From positions 1-8,956 of the forward strand of contig JANRKN010000107.1 in the NCBI GenBank assembly GCA_033763435.1: a DNA stretch of 8,956 nucleotides, read 5' to 3'. The number at the start of each line of letters is the position of its first letter. The first letter of the stretch is position 1. Positions 1 to 6,458 of this stretch are shown piece after piece. The stretch is from JANRKN01 sp033763435 (GTDB lineage Bacteria > Planctomycetota > Phycisphaerae > Phycisphaerales > UBA1924). Made by a program: the position numbers and the translations under genes. The notes below the pieces were generated by a model. That model saw only the letters and a list, made by a program, of their open reading frames with translations, was not told where the DNA came from and ran no database searches.

Positions 1-2
1 GG

Positions 3-1442
3 ATCCTCATCGTCGACGACGACCCGATCGTCGCCGAGTCGCTCGCCGAGTTTCTCTCGCGCGACGGCTACCACGCCGCAACGAGCCTCAACGCGCCCGA
101 GGCGCTCGAGCGCCTCCGCCGCGCGGCCGAGATGGCCGAGCCCGCGTGGGACGTCGTCCTCACCGACGTCTCCATGCCCGCGATGAACGGACTGGAACTC
201 CTCCGCGAGATCCAGCGGCACTACTTCGGCACCGCGGTCATCATGCTCACGGGCTACGGCACCGTTGAGCACGCGGTCGAGTCGCTGCGGCACGGCGCGA
301 GTGATTACCTCACCAAGCCGATCGTGGATCAGGAGCTGCGCCTGGCGCTCGAGCGCGCGCTGCGCCAGCGGGCGCTGCTCGCGGAGAACCTGAACCTCAA
401 GAAGCGCCTGGACAACCGCTACAACCTCGACCACGTGCTGGGGACCGACCACCGGATGGTCAAGACGTTTGAGCTGGTGCGAGCGGTCGCGCCGAGCCGG
501 ACGACGGTGCTGATGACGGGCGAGAGCGGCACGGGCAAGAGCCTGATCGCGCACGCGATCCATCACCTTTCGCCCCGCGCGAACAAGCCGTTCGTGGAGC
601 TTTCGTGCGGCTCGATCCCCGAGACGCTGCTGGAGAGCGAGCTGTTCGGGCACGTCAAGGGCGCGTTCACGGGCGCGCACGCGGACAAGGTCGGTCGCTT
701 CCGCGCGGCCGACGGAGGCACGCTGTTCCTGGACGAGATCAATTCGGCCTCGCCCGGGATGCAGCTCAAGCTGCTGCGCGTGCTGCAGGAGCGAAAGTTC
801 GAGCCCGTGGGCTCGACAGAGACGATCGAGGCCGACGTGCGCGTGATCCTCGCGAGCAATCAGCCGCTGGAGAGGCTCGTCGAGCAGGGGACGTTCCGTC
901 AGGACCTCTACTACCGGATCAACGTCGTCAAGATCGAGCTGCCGCCCTTGCGCGACCGGCTGGGCGACGTGCCCGAGCTGGCCAAGCATTTCCTTGAGAA
1001 GCACGCGGCGGACCTGGGCAAGCAGATCGTCGGCTTCACGCCCGACGCCCTCGACGCGCTTCGGCGCTATCGCTTCCCGGGCAACGTGCGCGAGCTTGCG
1101 AACATCGTTGAGCGCGCCGCCGTGCTCACGCGCGGACAGACCATCACGCTCGAAGACCTCCCGACGCACGTCAGCGGACAGACGCCCCACGAGCTCGTCG
1201 GCGCGGCCTGCGTGCTCGGGCCCGCGGGGACCGCGCCCGCGAGCGACAGCGAGGGCCCGTGGGTCCCCATGCCGCTGGAAGAAGCGCTCAAGGGCCCCGA
1301 GCGGCGGATCCTTCTCAAGGCGCTGGAAGCCAATCACTGGAACCGCCAGAAGACCGCGGATCAGCTCGGCATCAACCGCACGACGCTGTACAAGAAGCTC
1401 AAGCAGCTCGGGATCGACGGCTCCGAGTCCACCGCGGCCTAA
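3..1442 (+). CDS. NtrC-family sigma-54-dependent response regulator (5' partial)
   Basis: This is a DNA-binding response regulator that, once phosphorylated, uses ATP hydrolysis to open sigma-54 RNA polymerase promoters. Reading is open from base 3, and the first visible residues (ILIVDDDP) are already the beta-1 strand and acidic pocket of a receiver domain, so only a few N-terminal codons lie outside the window. The ATG at 132 falls inside the receiver domain and is not the start. In the 479 visible residues: receiver phosphoacceptor Asp55 (codon 165-167), Thr83 and Lys105 (TKP); AAA+ Walker A GESGTGKS at about 173-180; the sigma-54-contacting loop GAFTGA at about 220-225; Walker B LFLDE with Asp244-Glu245; and a C-terminal Fis-type helix-turn-helix at about 425-471 (KTADQLGINRTTLYKKL). 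All hallmark motifs are intact. The cognate histidine kinase is not in view and may lie upstream. The gene converges on the kinase gene, with 28 bases between stops. Confidence 0.95.
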   Translation: MLIVDDDPIVAESLAEFLSRDGYHAATSLNAPEALERLRRAAEMAEPAWDVVLTDVSMPAMNGLELLREIQRHYFGTAVIMLTGYGTVEHAVESLRHGASDYLTKPIVDQELRLALERALRQRALLAENLNLKKRLDNRYNLDHVLGTDHRMVKTFELVRAVAPSRTTVLMTGESGTGKSLIAHAIHHLSPRANKPFVELSCGSIPETLLESELFGHVKGAFTGAHADKVGRFRAADGGTLFLDEINSASPGMQLKLLRVLQERKFEPVGSTETIEADVRVILASNQPLERLVEQGTFRQDLYYRINVVKIELPPLRDRLGDVPELAKHFLEKHAADLGKQIVGFTPDALDALRRYRFPGNVRELANIVERAAVLTRGQTITLEDLPTHVSGQTPHELVGAACVLGPAGTAPASDSEGPWVPMPLEEALKGPERRILLKALEANHWNRQKTADQLGINRTTLYKKLKQLGIDGSESTAA

Positions 1443-1450
1443 GGCGCCGG

Positions 1451-1463
1451 GCGGAAACTCCGC
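1451..1463. terminator. Short hairpin between convergent genes, possible weak terminator
   Basis: The 28-base gap between the two convergent stop codons holds a perfect 5-bp inverted repeat, GCGGA-AAC-TCCGC. It could end transcription from both sides, but neither strand has a T-run after the stem and the stem is short. In DNA this G+C-rich such a hairpin can arise by chance. It is listed because it is the only structure in the gap. Confidence 0.25.
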
Positions 1464-1470
1464 GCGAGCT

Positions 1471-4050
1471 TCAGCGGCCGGCCGCGGGCTTCTCGCGCAG
1501 CTCACGCTCAAGGGCGAACCACTTTTCGGCGTTTGCGTCGTCCTTCATGCGCCGGTAGGACCACGCGATGGCGCCCGCGATCCGCGGGGCGAAGGGCGCG
1601 GCCGCGGGCTCGGTCTTGGAACACTCAAACGCGCGCTCAAGGTAGATCAGCGACTCGCGTTCGGCGCCGCTGGCCGAAAACATCGTCCCCACCTGCAGCA
1701 GCACGTTGATCAGCGCCCGGTCGCAGGGTGACTTCACCGTCGCGCCGAGCTCGGCCAGATTTGCATCGGCCTCGGCCAGCGCGCCCGCGCGATCGCCCAC
1801 GTACATCAGCGCGCCCGCGAGGTACATCCGCGACTGGGAAATCTGCGGAAGCGGGATCCCCACCCTGCTCTGACGCGCGATCGCCTCGCGCATGGGCGGG
1901 ATCACCGACGGGCCATCGCCCCGGCGCGCCTTGGCGTAGTTCAGCAGCACCACGCCCGCGACGACGTCGGCGTGGTCGACGCCTGAGGCCTCGGAGGCCG
2001 CGGCGTAGTTGCGCTCGAGGATCGCGACCGAGTCGTCGAGCTGGTTGTTCTCCATATAGGAAATGCCCAGCTGCCAGCCCATGTTGTGCGTAACGGGGTC
2101 CTTGGGCGCGACGCGCGCGCGGATCTCGTAGCCCTCACGCGCAAAGGGAAGGCCCTTGGCCGCGGCGCCCTTGCGCCCGTACGCGACGCCCAGATTCGAC
2201 AGCGCCGAGGCACGCAAGAGCTGTTCCTTCTTCCCGATCTCGCTGTCGAGCATCGCGTGGAGCATCTCGATCGCGCGGTCGTAGTTGCCGTTGGTGGAGT
2301 AGGTCTGCGCGAGCGCGCCGGTGGTCTGGAAGATGAGCTGGGCCGAGTCGGCGGCGCGGGCGAACTCGGCCGCGCGGGCAAATCGCTCCTCCGCGAGCGC
2401 GGGCAGACTCTTGCGGCTTGCGACGTAGCCCAGGCGGAGCATGATCGTCGTGCGCAGCGCGCGGGCCCGCGGCAGCTCCTGATCGGCCAGCGAATCGATC
2501 TGAGGCAGCAGCAGCTTCTCGACGTTGTCGTAATCGCCCGTCAGGTACAGCGGCTCGGCAAGCGCGCTGGCGACTTCGGCGCGCACGAGCACGTTCGCCG
2601 GGGGCTGGCTCAGAAAATCTGCCGCGGCCGCCTTGAGGAGCTGCTCGAACGTCGCCTTGGGCCCGAGGCGCGCCGGGTGTGCCCGCATCAGCAGCTCGCG
2701 GAGGTACGTCGAGACTTCCTCGGCGCGTGCCAGCGCCTGATCGGCGCGCGACTTTTCGTCCTGCGCGGTCTTCAGCGCGATCTCCGCGGCCTGACGATCG
2801 AGCAGCGCGCGCCGGAAGCCCACGCCCGCCGCCAGAACGCCCGCCAGCAGCGCGAGCGCGACGACCGCGCCCGAGAGCACCGGCAGCCGATGACGCTGGA
2901 CGAACTTGCGCGCCTGATACCACGCCGAGGGCGGACGAGCGGCGATCGGCCGGCCCGAAAGAAAACGCTCAACATCCGCCGCGAGCTCGCTCGCCGAGGC
3001 GTAGCGCTGCTCGGGGTCCGGGTGCGAGGCCTTGAGCACGAGACAGTCCAGGTCCGCGGGCAACGGCTCGCGGACGCCCCGGCGGCGCGCTGCGGTCGAG
3101 GCCTCACGCCACACCAGGCTCGGCGCCCGGCGTGGGTGCGTGCGGATCGCGTCGCGGAGCTCGGCGACGCTCAACCCGCGCAGCCGATCGGGCGGCACGG
3201 GCAGCTCGCCCGTCAGAAGCTCAAAGAGAATCACGCCCAGCGCGTACACGTCCGATCGCACATCGGCGTCGGGCTGCACGCGGTCGGCCTGCTCAGGGCT
3301 CATGTACCCCAGCGTGCCCAGGAGCTGGCCCGAAAGCGTCTGGCCCGTCCGCGTCGCGTCGGAGGCGAGCAACTTTGCGACGCCGAAGTCGATGACCTTG
3401 GGCACGGGCTGCGCGTCCTCGTCAGCGACGAGGATGTTCGAAGGCTTCAGGTCGCGGTGCAGGATGCCGCGGTTGTGCGCGTGCTGCACGCCCCGGCAGA
3501 CCTGAACGAACAGCTCAAGCCGCTGGCGCAGCGACAGATTGTGAAGCGAGGCGTACTCGGTGATGGGCGGGCCTTCGACCAGCTCCATCGCGATGTATGA
3601 GCGTCCGTCGGAGGCGGTGCCCGCGTCGAGCAGCCGCGCGACATTGCGGTGCTCCATCCGCGCGATCGCCTGACGCTCGTCCTCAAAGCGCTCGAGGAGC
3701 TGACGGCTGCCCAGCTCGGCGCGGAGGACCTTCACGGCCGCGCGACGCTTGACCGGCACGTGCTGGTGCGCGCGGTAGACGTTGCCCATGCCGCCCTGCG
3801 CGATCAGACCCTCGACGACGAACGGCCCGATCTGTGCCGGGAGCACGCCCGAGACCGAGAGCTCCGACGGCGGCTCGAACAGCGGCGTCAGCGACTCGTC
3901 CACCGGGACAGCCAGAAGCCTCTGCGCCTCCGCGGCAAGCTCCGGATCATCGGCCAGACGCTCAGCGATCCACGCGCGGCGCTGCTCCGCGCTCAGCGGC
4001 TCAAGGATCAGCAGCGACTCTTTCAGTCTCTCGCGGCGTGCGTCGTCCAT
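1471..4050 (-). CDS. Membrane receptor Ser/Thr protein kinase with C-terminal TPR region
   Basis: This is a Hanks-type (PknB-like) kinase of 859 residues from the ATG at 4050-4048. That start leaves a 19-base gap to the sigma gene, and the protein then opens with the short helical region usual in this family (DDPELAAEAQRLL at 34-46). An in-frame ATG at 4134 would overlap the sigma gene by 65 bases and is less likely. Neither start has a clear Shine-Dalgarno. Order of parts: N-terminal helical region 1-60; kinase domain about 75-365 with glycine loop AQGGMG (84-89), Lys107 in AVKVL, catalytic HRDLKPSN (Asp200), DFG (221-223) and SPE (251-253); one membrane segment at about 389-411, preceded by basic residues; a coiled-coil-like stretch about 415-455; then helical TPR-like repeats to the end. 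The layout implies an inner kinase and an outer sensor. The first loop glycine is Ala84. The probable substrate is the sigma factor encoded just upstream. Confidence 0.93.
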   Translation of the reverse strand: MDDARRERLKESLLILEPLSAEQRRAWIAERLADDPELAAEAQRLLAVPVDESLTPLFEPPSELSVSGVLPAQIGPFVVEGLIAQGGMGNVYRAHQHVPVKRRAAVKVLRAELGSRQLLERFEDERQAIARMEHRNVARLLDAGTASDGRSYIAMELVEGPPITEYASLHNLSLRQRLELFVQVCRGVQHAHNRGILHRDLKPSNILVADEDAQPVPKVIDFGVAKLLASDATRTGQTLSGQLLGTLGYMSPEQADRVQPDADVRSDVYALGVILFELLTGELPVPPDRLRGLSVAELRDAIRTHPRRAPSLVWREASTAARRRGVREPLPADLDCLVLKASHPDPEQRYASASELAADVERFLSGRPIAARPPSAWYQARKFVQRHRLPVLSGAVVALALLAGVLAAGVGFRRALLDRQAAEIALKTAQDEKSRADQALARAEEVSTYLRELLMRAHPARLGPKATFEQLLKAAAADFLSQPPANVLVRAEVASALAEPLYLTGDYDNVEKLLLPQIDSLADQELPRARALRTTIMLRLGYVASRKSLPALAEERFARAAEFARAADSAQLIFQTTGALAQTYSTNGNYDRAIEMLHAMLDSEIGKKEQLLRASALSNLGVAYGRKGAAAKGLPFAREGYEIRARVAPKDPVTHNMGWQLGISYMENNQLDDSVAILERNYAAASEASGVDHADVVAGVVLLNYAKARRGDGPSVIPPMREAIARQSRVGIPLPQISQSRMYLAGALMYVGDRAGALAEADANLAELGATVKSPCDRALINVLLQVGTMFSASGAERESLIYLERAFECSKTEPAAAPFAPRIAGAIAWSYRRMKDDANAEKWFALERELREKPAAGR

Positions 4051-4069
4051 GCGTCGGTTCAACTCAGCG

Positions 4070-4645
4070 TCAAGCGCCCGAACGTGCCTCGCGGAGCTCC
4101 TGCGCGAGCCAGCGCCGGGCAAAGGCCCAATCACGCTCGACCGTGCGCTCGGTCACGCCCAGCGCGAAGGCGATCTCCGAGAAGCCCAGCCCAAGATAAA
4201 AACGCATCGAGACGACCGTTGCCGACCTCGGATCCACTTTTTCCAGCTTCGAGAGCGCCGTATCAACCCCGACAATCTCGTCCGGGCTGCGGTCGACGGC
4301 GACGCTCAGGTCCTCCAGCGGCACGCGTGAATGGTCCCCGCCGCGCTTCATGGCCGAGGCACGGCGCGCCCGATCGACCAGAATGTTCCGCATCGCGATC
4401 GCCGCGGCGCCGATGAAGTGCGAACGCCCTTCGAAAGAGCGCGCGGGGTCCTTGCCCAGCTTCAGGTACACCTCGTTGAGGAGTTCGGTGGGCTGAATCG
4501 AAACACCCGGGCCCAGCGTGCGGATGCGTTGCTCCGCGAGCGCCCGCAGCTCGTTGTAGACCAGTGTGATCAGCCGATCGGCACGATCGCCGGTGTCGGC
4601 CCTGCCCGCCCCGGATGGCTCGGCGTGGGGGACATCAATGTTCAC
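4070..4645 (-). CDS. ECF sigma factor, kinase-associated (TIGR02999/Sigma70_ECF-like)
   Basis: This extracytoplasmic-function sigma factor of 191 residues would direct RNA polymerase to a dedicated promoter set. Region 2 spans about 22-95, with YNELRALAEQRI, then QPTELLNEVYLKL (51-63) and the promoter-melting/-10 helix RSHFIGAAAIAMRNILVDRARR. Region 4 spans about 130-185 with the helix-turn-helix GFSEIAFALGVTERTVERDW. The start is a GTG at 4645-4643. It is fixed by an in-frame TGA immediately upstream, and the next Met lies well inside region 2. No Shine-Dalgarno is visible. The kinase gene follows 19 bases after the stop, so the two are probably co-transcribed, and no anti-sigma gene is next to it. 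ECF factors paired with such kinases are known from planctomycetes, Xanthomonas and Vibrio, where phosphorylation can replace anti-sigma control. Thr53 sits where conventional ECF factors have acidic residues. Confidence 0.93.
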   Translation of the reverse strand: MNIDVPHAEPSGAGRADTGDRADRLITLVYNELRALAEQRIRTLGPGVSIQPTELLNEVYLKLGKDPARSFEGRSHFIGAAAIAMRNILVDRARRASAMKRGGDHSRVPLEDLSVAVDRSPDEIVGVDTALSKLEKVDPRSATVVSMRFYLGLGFSEIAFALGVTERTVERDWAFARRWLAQELREARSGA

Positions 4646-4828
4646 TCAGACTGCAGCATAGCCGAAGTCGCGCGGCGGTGTGTGTGAAGAAATCATTTGG
4701 ATTCAGAGCGGCCGTGTCGGGGCGCGCGCGGAGCATGCGTCTTGTTGGCGCACACGTTCGCGGGCGCGGGCTCGCGGCGGGTGAAATGACCCAGCCCCGC
4801 CGCGCGGGGCGATTGCGGAGTACGCCAT
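4646..4828. promoter_or_regulatory. Divergent intergenic region between sigma factor and exported hydrolase
   Basis: This 183-base non-coding gap must carry the promoters of both divergent units. On the minus strand a TATGCT hexamer (4660-4655), a partial -10 match, lies about ten bases before the GTG of the sigma gene with no well-spaced -35. On the plus strand I see no convincing -35/-10 pair. A TTGGCGC...TTCGC stretch (4745-4761) resembles a sigma-54 site, but its GG and GC are one base too far apart. A perfect inverted repeat sits at 4794-4810. The regulatory role rests on position, not on a recognised site. Confidence 0.5.
4794..4810. repeat. Perfect 7-bp inverted repeat ahead of exported hydrolase gene
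   Basis: GCCCCGC-CGC-GCGGGGC is a perfect 7-bp palindromic stem with a 3-base loop, ending six bases before the Shine-Dalgarno (GGAG at 4817-4820) of the gene that starts at 4829. It may be an RNA hairpin in the leader or a DNA operator. There is no T-run after it, so it is not an intrinsic terminator. The repeat itself is certain; its function is not. Confidence 0.5.
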
Positions 4829-5611
4829 ATGCCAGTCCAGAATCGTCGTTTCGTTGCCAGCACGCTCATCGCGACGGCCATCGTCGGGGGCGCGGCGCTC
4901 GTTGCGGGCACCGCGACGAGCAGTACGGCGCAGTCCGCCACCGCTCAGGCCAGCAACGCCCGCACCACGACCTGGGCCCCCGGCGGCAAGCGCGAGCGTT
5001 GGACGCCCGACAACTGCGTCTTCGCGTTCATCGATCATCAGACGGGACTCATGAACCTCGTCAACGATACGAGCGCGGCTGAGTATCGCAATTACGTCGT
5101 GGGCCTCGCGAAGCTCGCGAAGATTCACAACATCCCTTCGGTCATCACCACCAGCGCCGAGGACGGGCCCAACGGGCCCAAGGTGCCCGAGGTCGTCGCG
5201 CTGCTGCCCGGCGCGCCGTACATCAAGCGCAACGGTCAGATCAACGCGTGGGAGGACCCCGCGTTCGTCGACGCGATCAAGAAGACCGGGCGCACCAAGA
5301 TCGTCATGGCCGGCATCACGACCGACGTCTGCGTCGCATTCGCGGCGCTCTCGGCGCTCGACGCGGGCTTTGAGGTCTATGTCGTCTCCGACGCCTCGGG
5401 CTCGATGAGCGAACAGACGCAGCTCGCCTCGCTGATGCGCATGCAGGACGCGGGCGCGATCATCGGCACCTGGTTCGCGCTCTCGTGCGAAATGCTCTAC
5501 GACTGGCGCAACGCCAAGGGCGCCGAGACCGCGCAGCTCTTCGTCGAACACTTCCCCGCGTACGCCGAGATCTACCACAGCCACCAGGCCGCGTCGCGCA
5601 ATCGCAAGTAA
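4829..5611 (+). CDS. Exported YcaC-like cysteine hydrolase (isochorismatase superfamily)
   Basis: Predicted alpha/beta cysteine hydrolase of 260 residues, resembling E. coli YcaC through most of its length. The ATG at 4829 follows GGAG at 4817-4820 with 8-base spacing. Residues 1-41 form an export signal: a basic start (QNRRF), a hydrophobic core at about 9-27 and an Ala/Ser/Thr-rich stretch with a plausible cut after AQA at about 41. An Arg pair is present, but without a clean Tat motif, so Sec or Tat is open. The catalytic fold follows: Asp69 in FIDHQTG, a Lys133-Arg134 pair before GQINAWEDPAF, and nucleophile Cys168 in GITTDVCVAF, with spacing (64-65 and 34-35) fitting the Asp/basic/Cys triad of the family. 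The C-terminal YDWRN and LFVEHFPAY segments also match YcaC. YcaC relatives are usually cytoplasmic, so the leader is unusual. The substrate is unknown; the chemistry is probably amide or ester hydrolysis. It is separated from the next genes by a terminator. Confidence 0.92.
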   Translation: MPVQNRRFVASTLIATAIVGGAALVAGTATSSTAQSATAQASNARTTTWAPGGKRERWTPDNCVFAFIDHQTGLMNLVNDTSAAEYRNYVVGLAKLAKIHNIPSVITTSAEDGPNGPKVPEVVALLPGAPYIKRNGQINAWEDPAFVDAIKKTGRTKIVMAGITTDVCVAFAALSALDAGFEVYVVSDASGSMSEQTQLASLMRMQDAGAIIGTWFALSCEMLYDWRNAKGAETAQLFVEHFPAYAEIYHSHQAASRNRK

Positions 5612-5620
5612 GTCTCTCTC

Positions 5621-5658
5621 CTCCCTCGCGGGCCTGAACGCCCGCGGGAGAGCTTTTT
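5621..5658 (+). terminator. Intrinsic (rho-independent) terminator
   Basis: Ten bases after the stop of the exported hydrolase gene lies a strong hairpin. CGCGGGC (5627-5633) pairs with GCCCGCG (5640-5646) around a CTGAAC loop. The stem is extended by CTCC (5621-5624) pairing with GGAG (5647-5650) across a 2-base bulge. A T-run at 5654-5658 follows. This should separate the exported hydrolase transcript from the operon starting at 5730. Confidence 0.85.
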
Positions 5659-5682
5659 CCGGCATCATCCCACGCAGAGCGG

Positions 5683-5700
5683 CCGCGCCTCGGGGCGCGG
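5683..5700. repeat. 7-bp inverted repeat with TCGG loop in operon leader
   Basis: CCGCGCC (5683-5689) and GGCGCGG (5694-5700) are exact reverse complements around a TCGG tetraloop, in the 71-base gap between the terminator and the ATG at 5730. The promoter of the four-gene operon should lie in this gap, but I see no clear -35/-10 pair. The repeat may be a leader hairpin or operator, or a chance product of high G+C. Confidence 0.35.
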
Positions 5701-5729
5701 GGACGTCGCTCGCGCATCGGAGGCAGAGC

Positions 5730-6458
5730 ATGCGTCTGTCAATCCTTGGCGCGGCGGGCAAAGTCGGGCGGCTGACGGTCGCCGAGGCGCTTGCCCGCGG
5801 GCACCACGTGCGAGCGCTGGCTCGGACTCCCGCGCGGATCCCGCTCACGCCCGGGCCCGGATCGCTCGAACGCGTGGCGGGCGACGTGCTTGATCCGTCG
5901 GCGGTCGAGCGAGCCGTCGCGGGCGCCGACGCGGTGGTCTGCACGTTCGGCGCACCGCTGACGTGGGAGACGATCACGCGCGAACCGACCATCTGCGAGC
6001 GCGGCACACGCACGGCGCTCGAGGCCATGGCGCGCGCGGGCGTGGACCGGCTCATCTGCATGACCGCGATCGGGCTGGGCGAAAGCCGCACACGGGGTCG
6101 ATGGGTGTTCCGCTCGATCATCCGGCCCCTGCTGCTCGGTCGCATTTACGCCGACCGCGAACGCCAGGAGCGGCTGGTGCGCGCCAGCGGCGTGCGCTGG
6201 TCACTCGTGAGGCCCGCCGAGCTGACCGATGCGCCCGCGGGCCCCTGGCGCGCGGTGGACCCAGACGACCACACCGGCGCCGAGCCCGCGCGTGTTCCCC
6301 GCGCGACCGTGGCGGGGTTCCTGATGCATGAGGCCGCGACGGGTGAGTTCCTCGGGCGCGCGCCGATCCTGACCGCGGGCCAAGGGCCCGCGTCGATTCA
6401 CGAAGACGCTGTGACACCACTGAGGTCGCGAGACATTCAAGAAAGGAACGACCGATGA
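5730..6458 (+). CDS. NAD(P)-binding NmrA/atypical-SDR-like protein
   Basis: This 242-residue Rossmann-fold protein belongs to the NAD(P)H-binding NmrA-like/atypical short-chain dehydrogenase group. The ATG at 5730 has a strong Shine-Dalgarno, GGAGG at 5719-5723, six bases ahead. Seen in the sequence: the dinucleotide-binding loop GAAGKVG (7-13) after the first beta strand, GDVLD (51-55), the VVCTFG strand (69-74) and WSLVRPAEL (157-165), the usual RP motif. No classical Tyr-x-x-x-Lys catalytic pair is evident in the expected region, where YADRERQERL occurs, so it may be a redox sensor or a reductase of atypical type. The C-terminal tail after about residue 225 is polar and poorly structured. 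It is the first gene of the operon, and its stop overlaps the next start (ATGA), implying coupled translation. The substrate is unknown. Confidence 0.88.
   Translation: MRLSILGAAGKVGRLTVAEALARGHHVRALARTPARIPLTPGPGSLERVAGDVLDPSAVERAVAGADAVVCTFGAPLTWETITREPTICERGTRTALEAMARAGVDRLICMTAIGLGESRTRGRWVFRSIIRPLLLGRIYADRERQERLVRASGVRWSLVRPAELTDAPAGPWRAVDPDDHTGAEPARVPRATVAGFLMHEAATGEFLGRAPILTAGQGPASIHEDAVTPLRSRDIQERNDR

Noticed and set aside
1..6. BamHI site (GGATCC) at the very start of the window
   Set aside because: The same hexamer occurs elsewhere in the window and there is no vector sequence, so it is not evidence of a cloning junction.
132..134. ATG at 132 as start of the response regulator
   Set aside because: The frame is open from base 3 and residues encoded at 3-131 form the first part of the receiver domain, so starting at 132 would remove the acidic pocket.
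2086..3600. Plus-strand open frame of about 500 codons opposite the kinase gene
   Set aside because: It lies wholly antisense to a gene with intact kinase motifs, is unusually rich in Arg, shows no recognisable domain, and long antisense frames are expected at this G+C content.
4051..4134. Upstream in-frame ATG at 4134 as start of the kinase
   Set aside because: It would overlap the sigma gene by 65 bases and add a basic, low-complexity leader, whereas the ATG at 4050 gives the usual family N-terminus and a 19-base gap.
4745..4761. Possible sigma-54 promoter (TTGGCGC...TTCGC) upstream of the exported hydrolase
   Set aside because: The GG and GC elements are separated by 11 rather than 10 bases and the -12 half is a poor match; no second example supports it.
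4703..6145. Minus-strand open frame of about 480 codons covering the exported hydrolase and part of the NAD(P)-binding gene
   Set aside because: It runs antisense through two well-recognised genes and the terminator between them, with low-complexity Arg-rich translation and no domain match.
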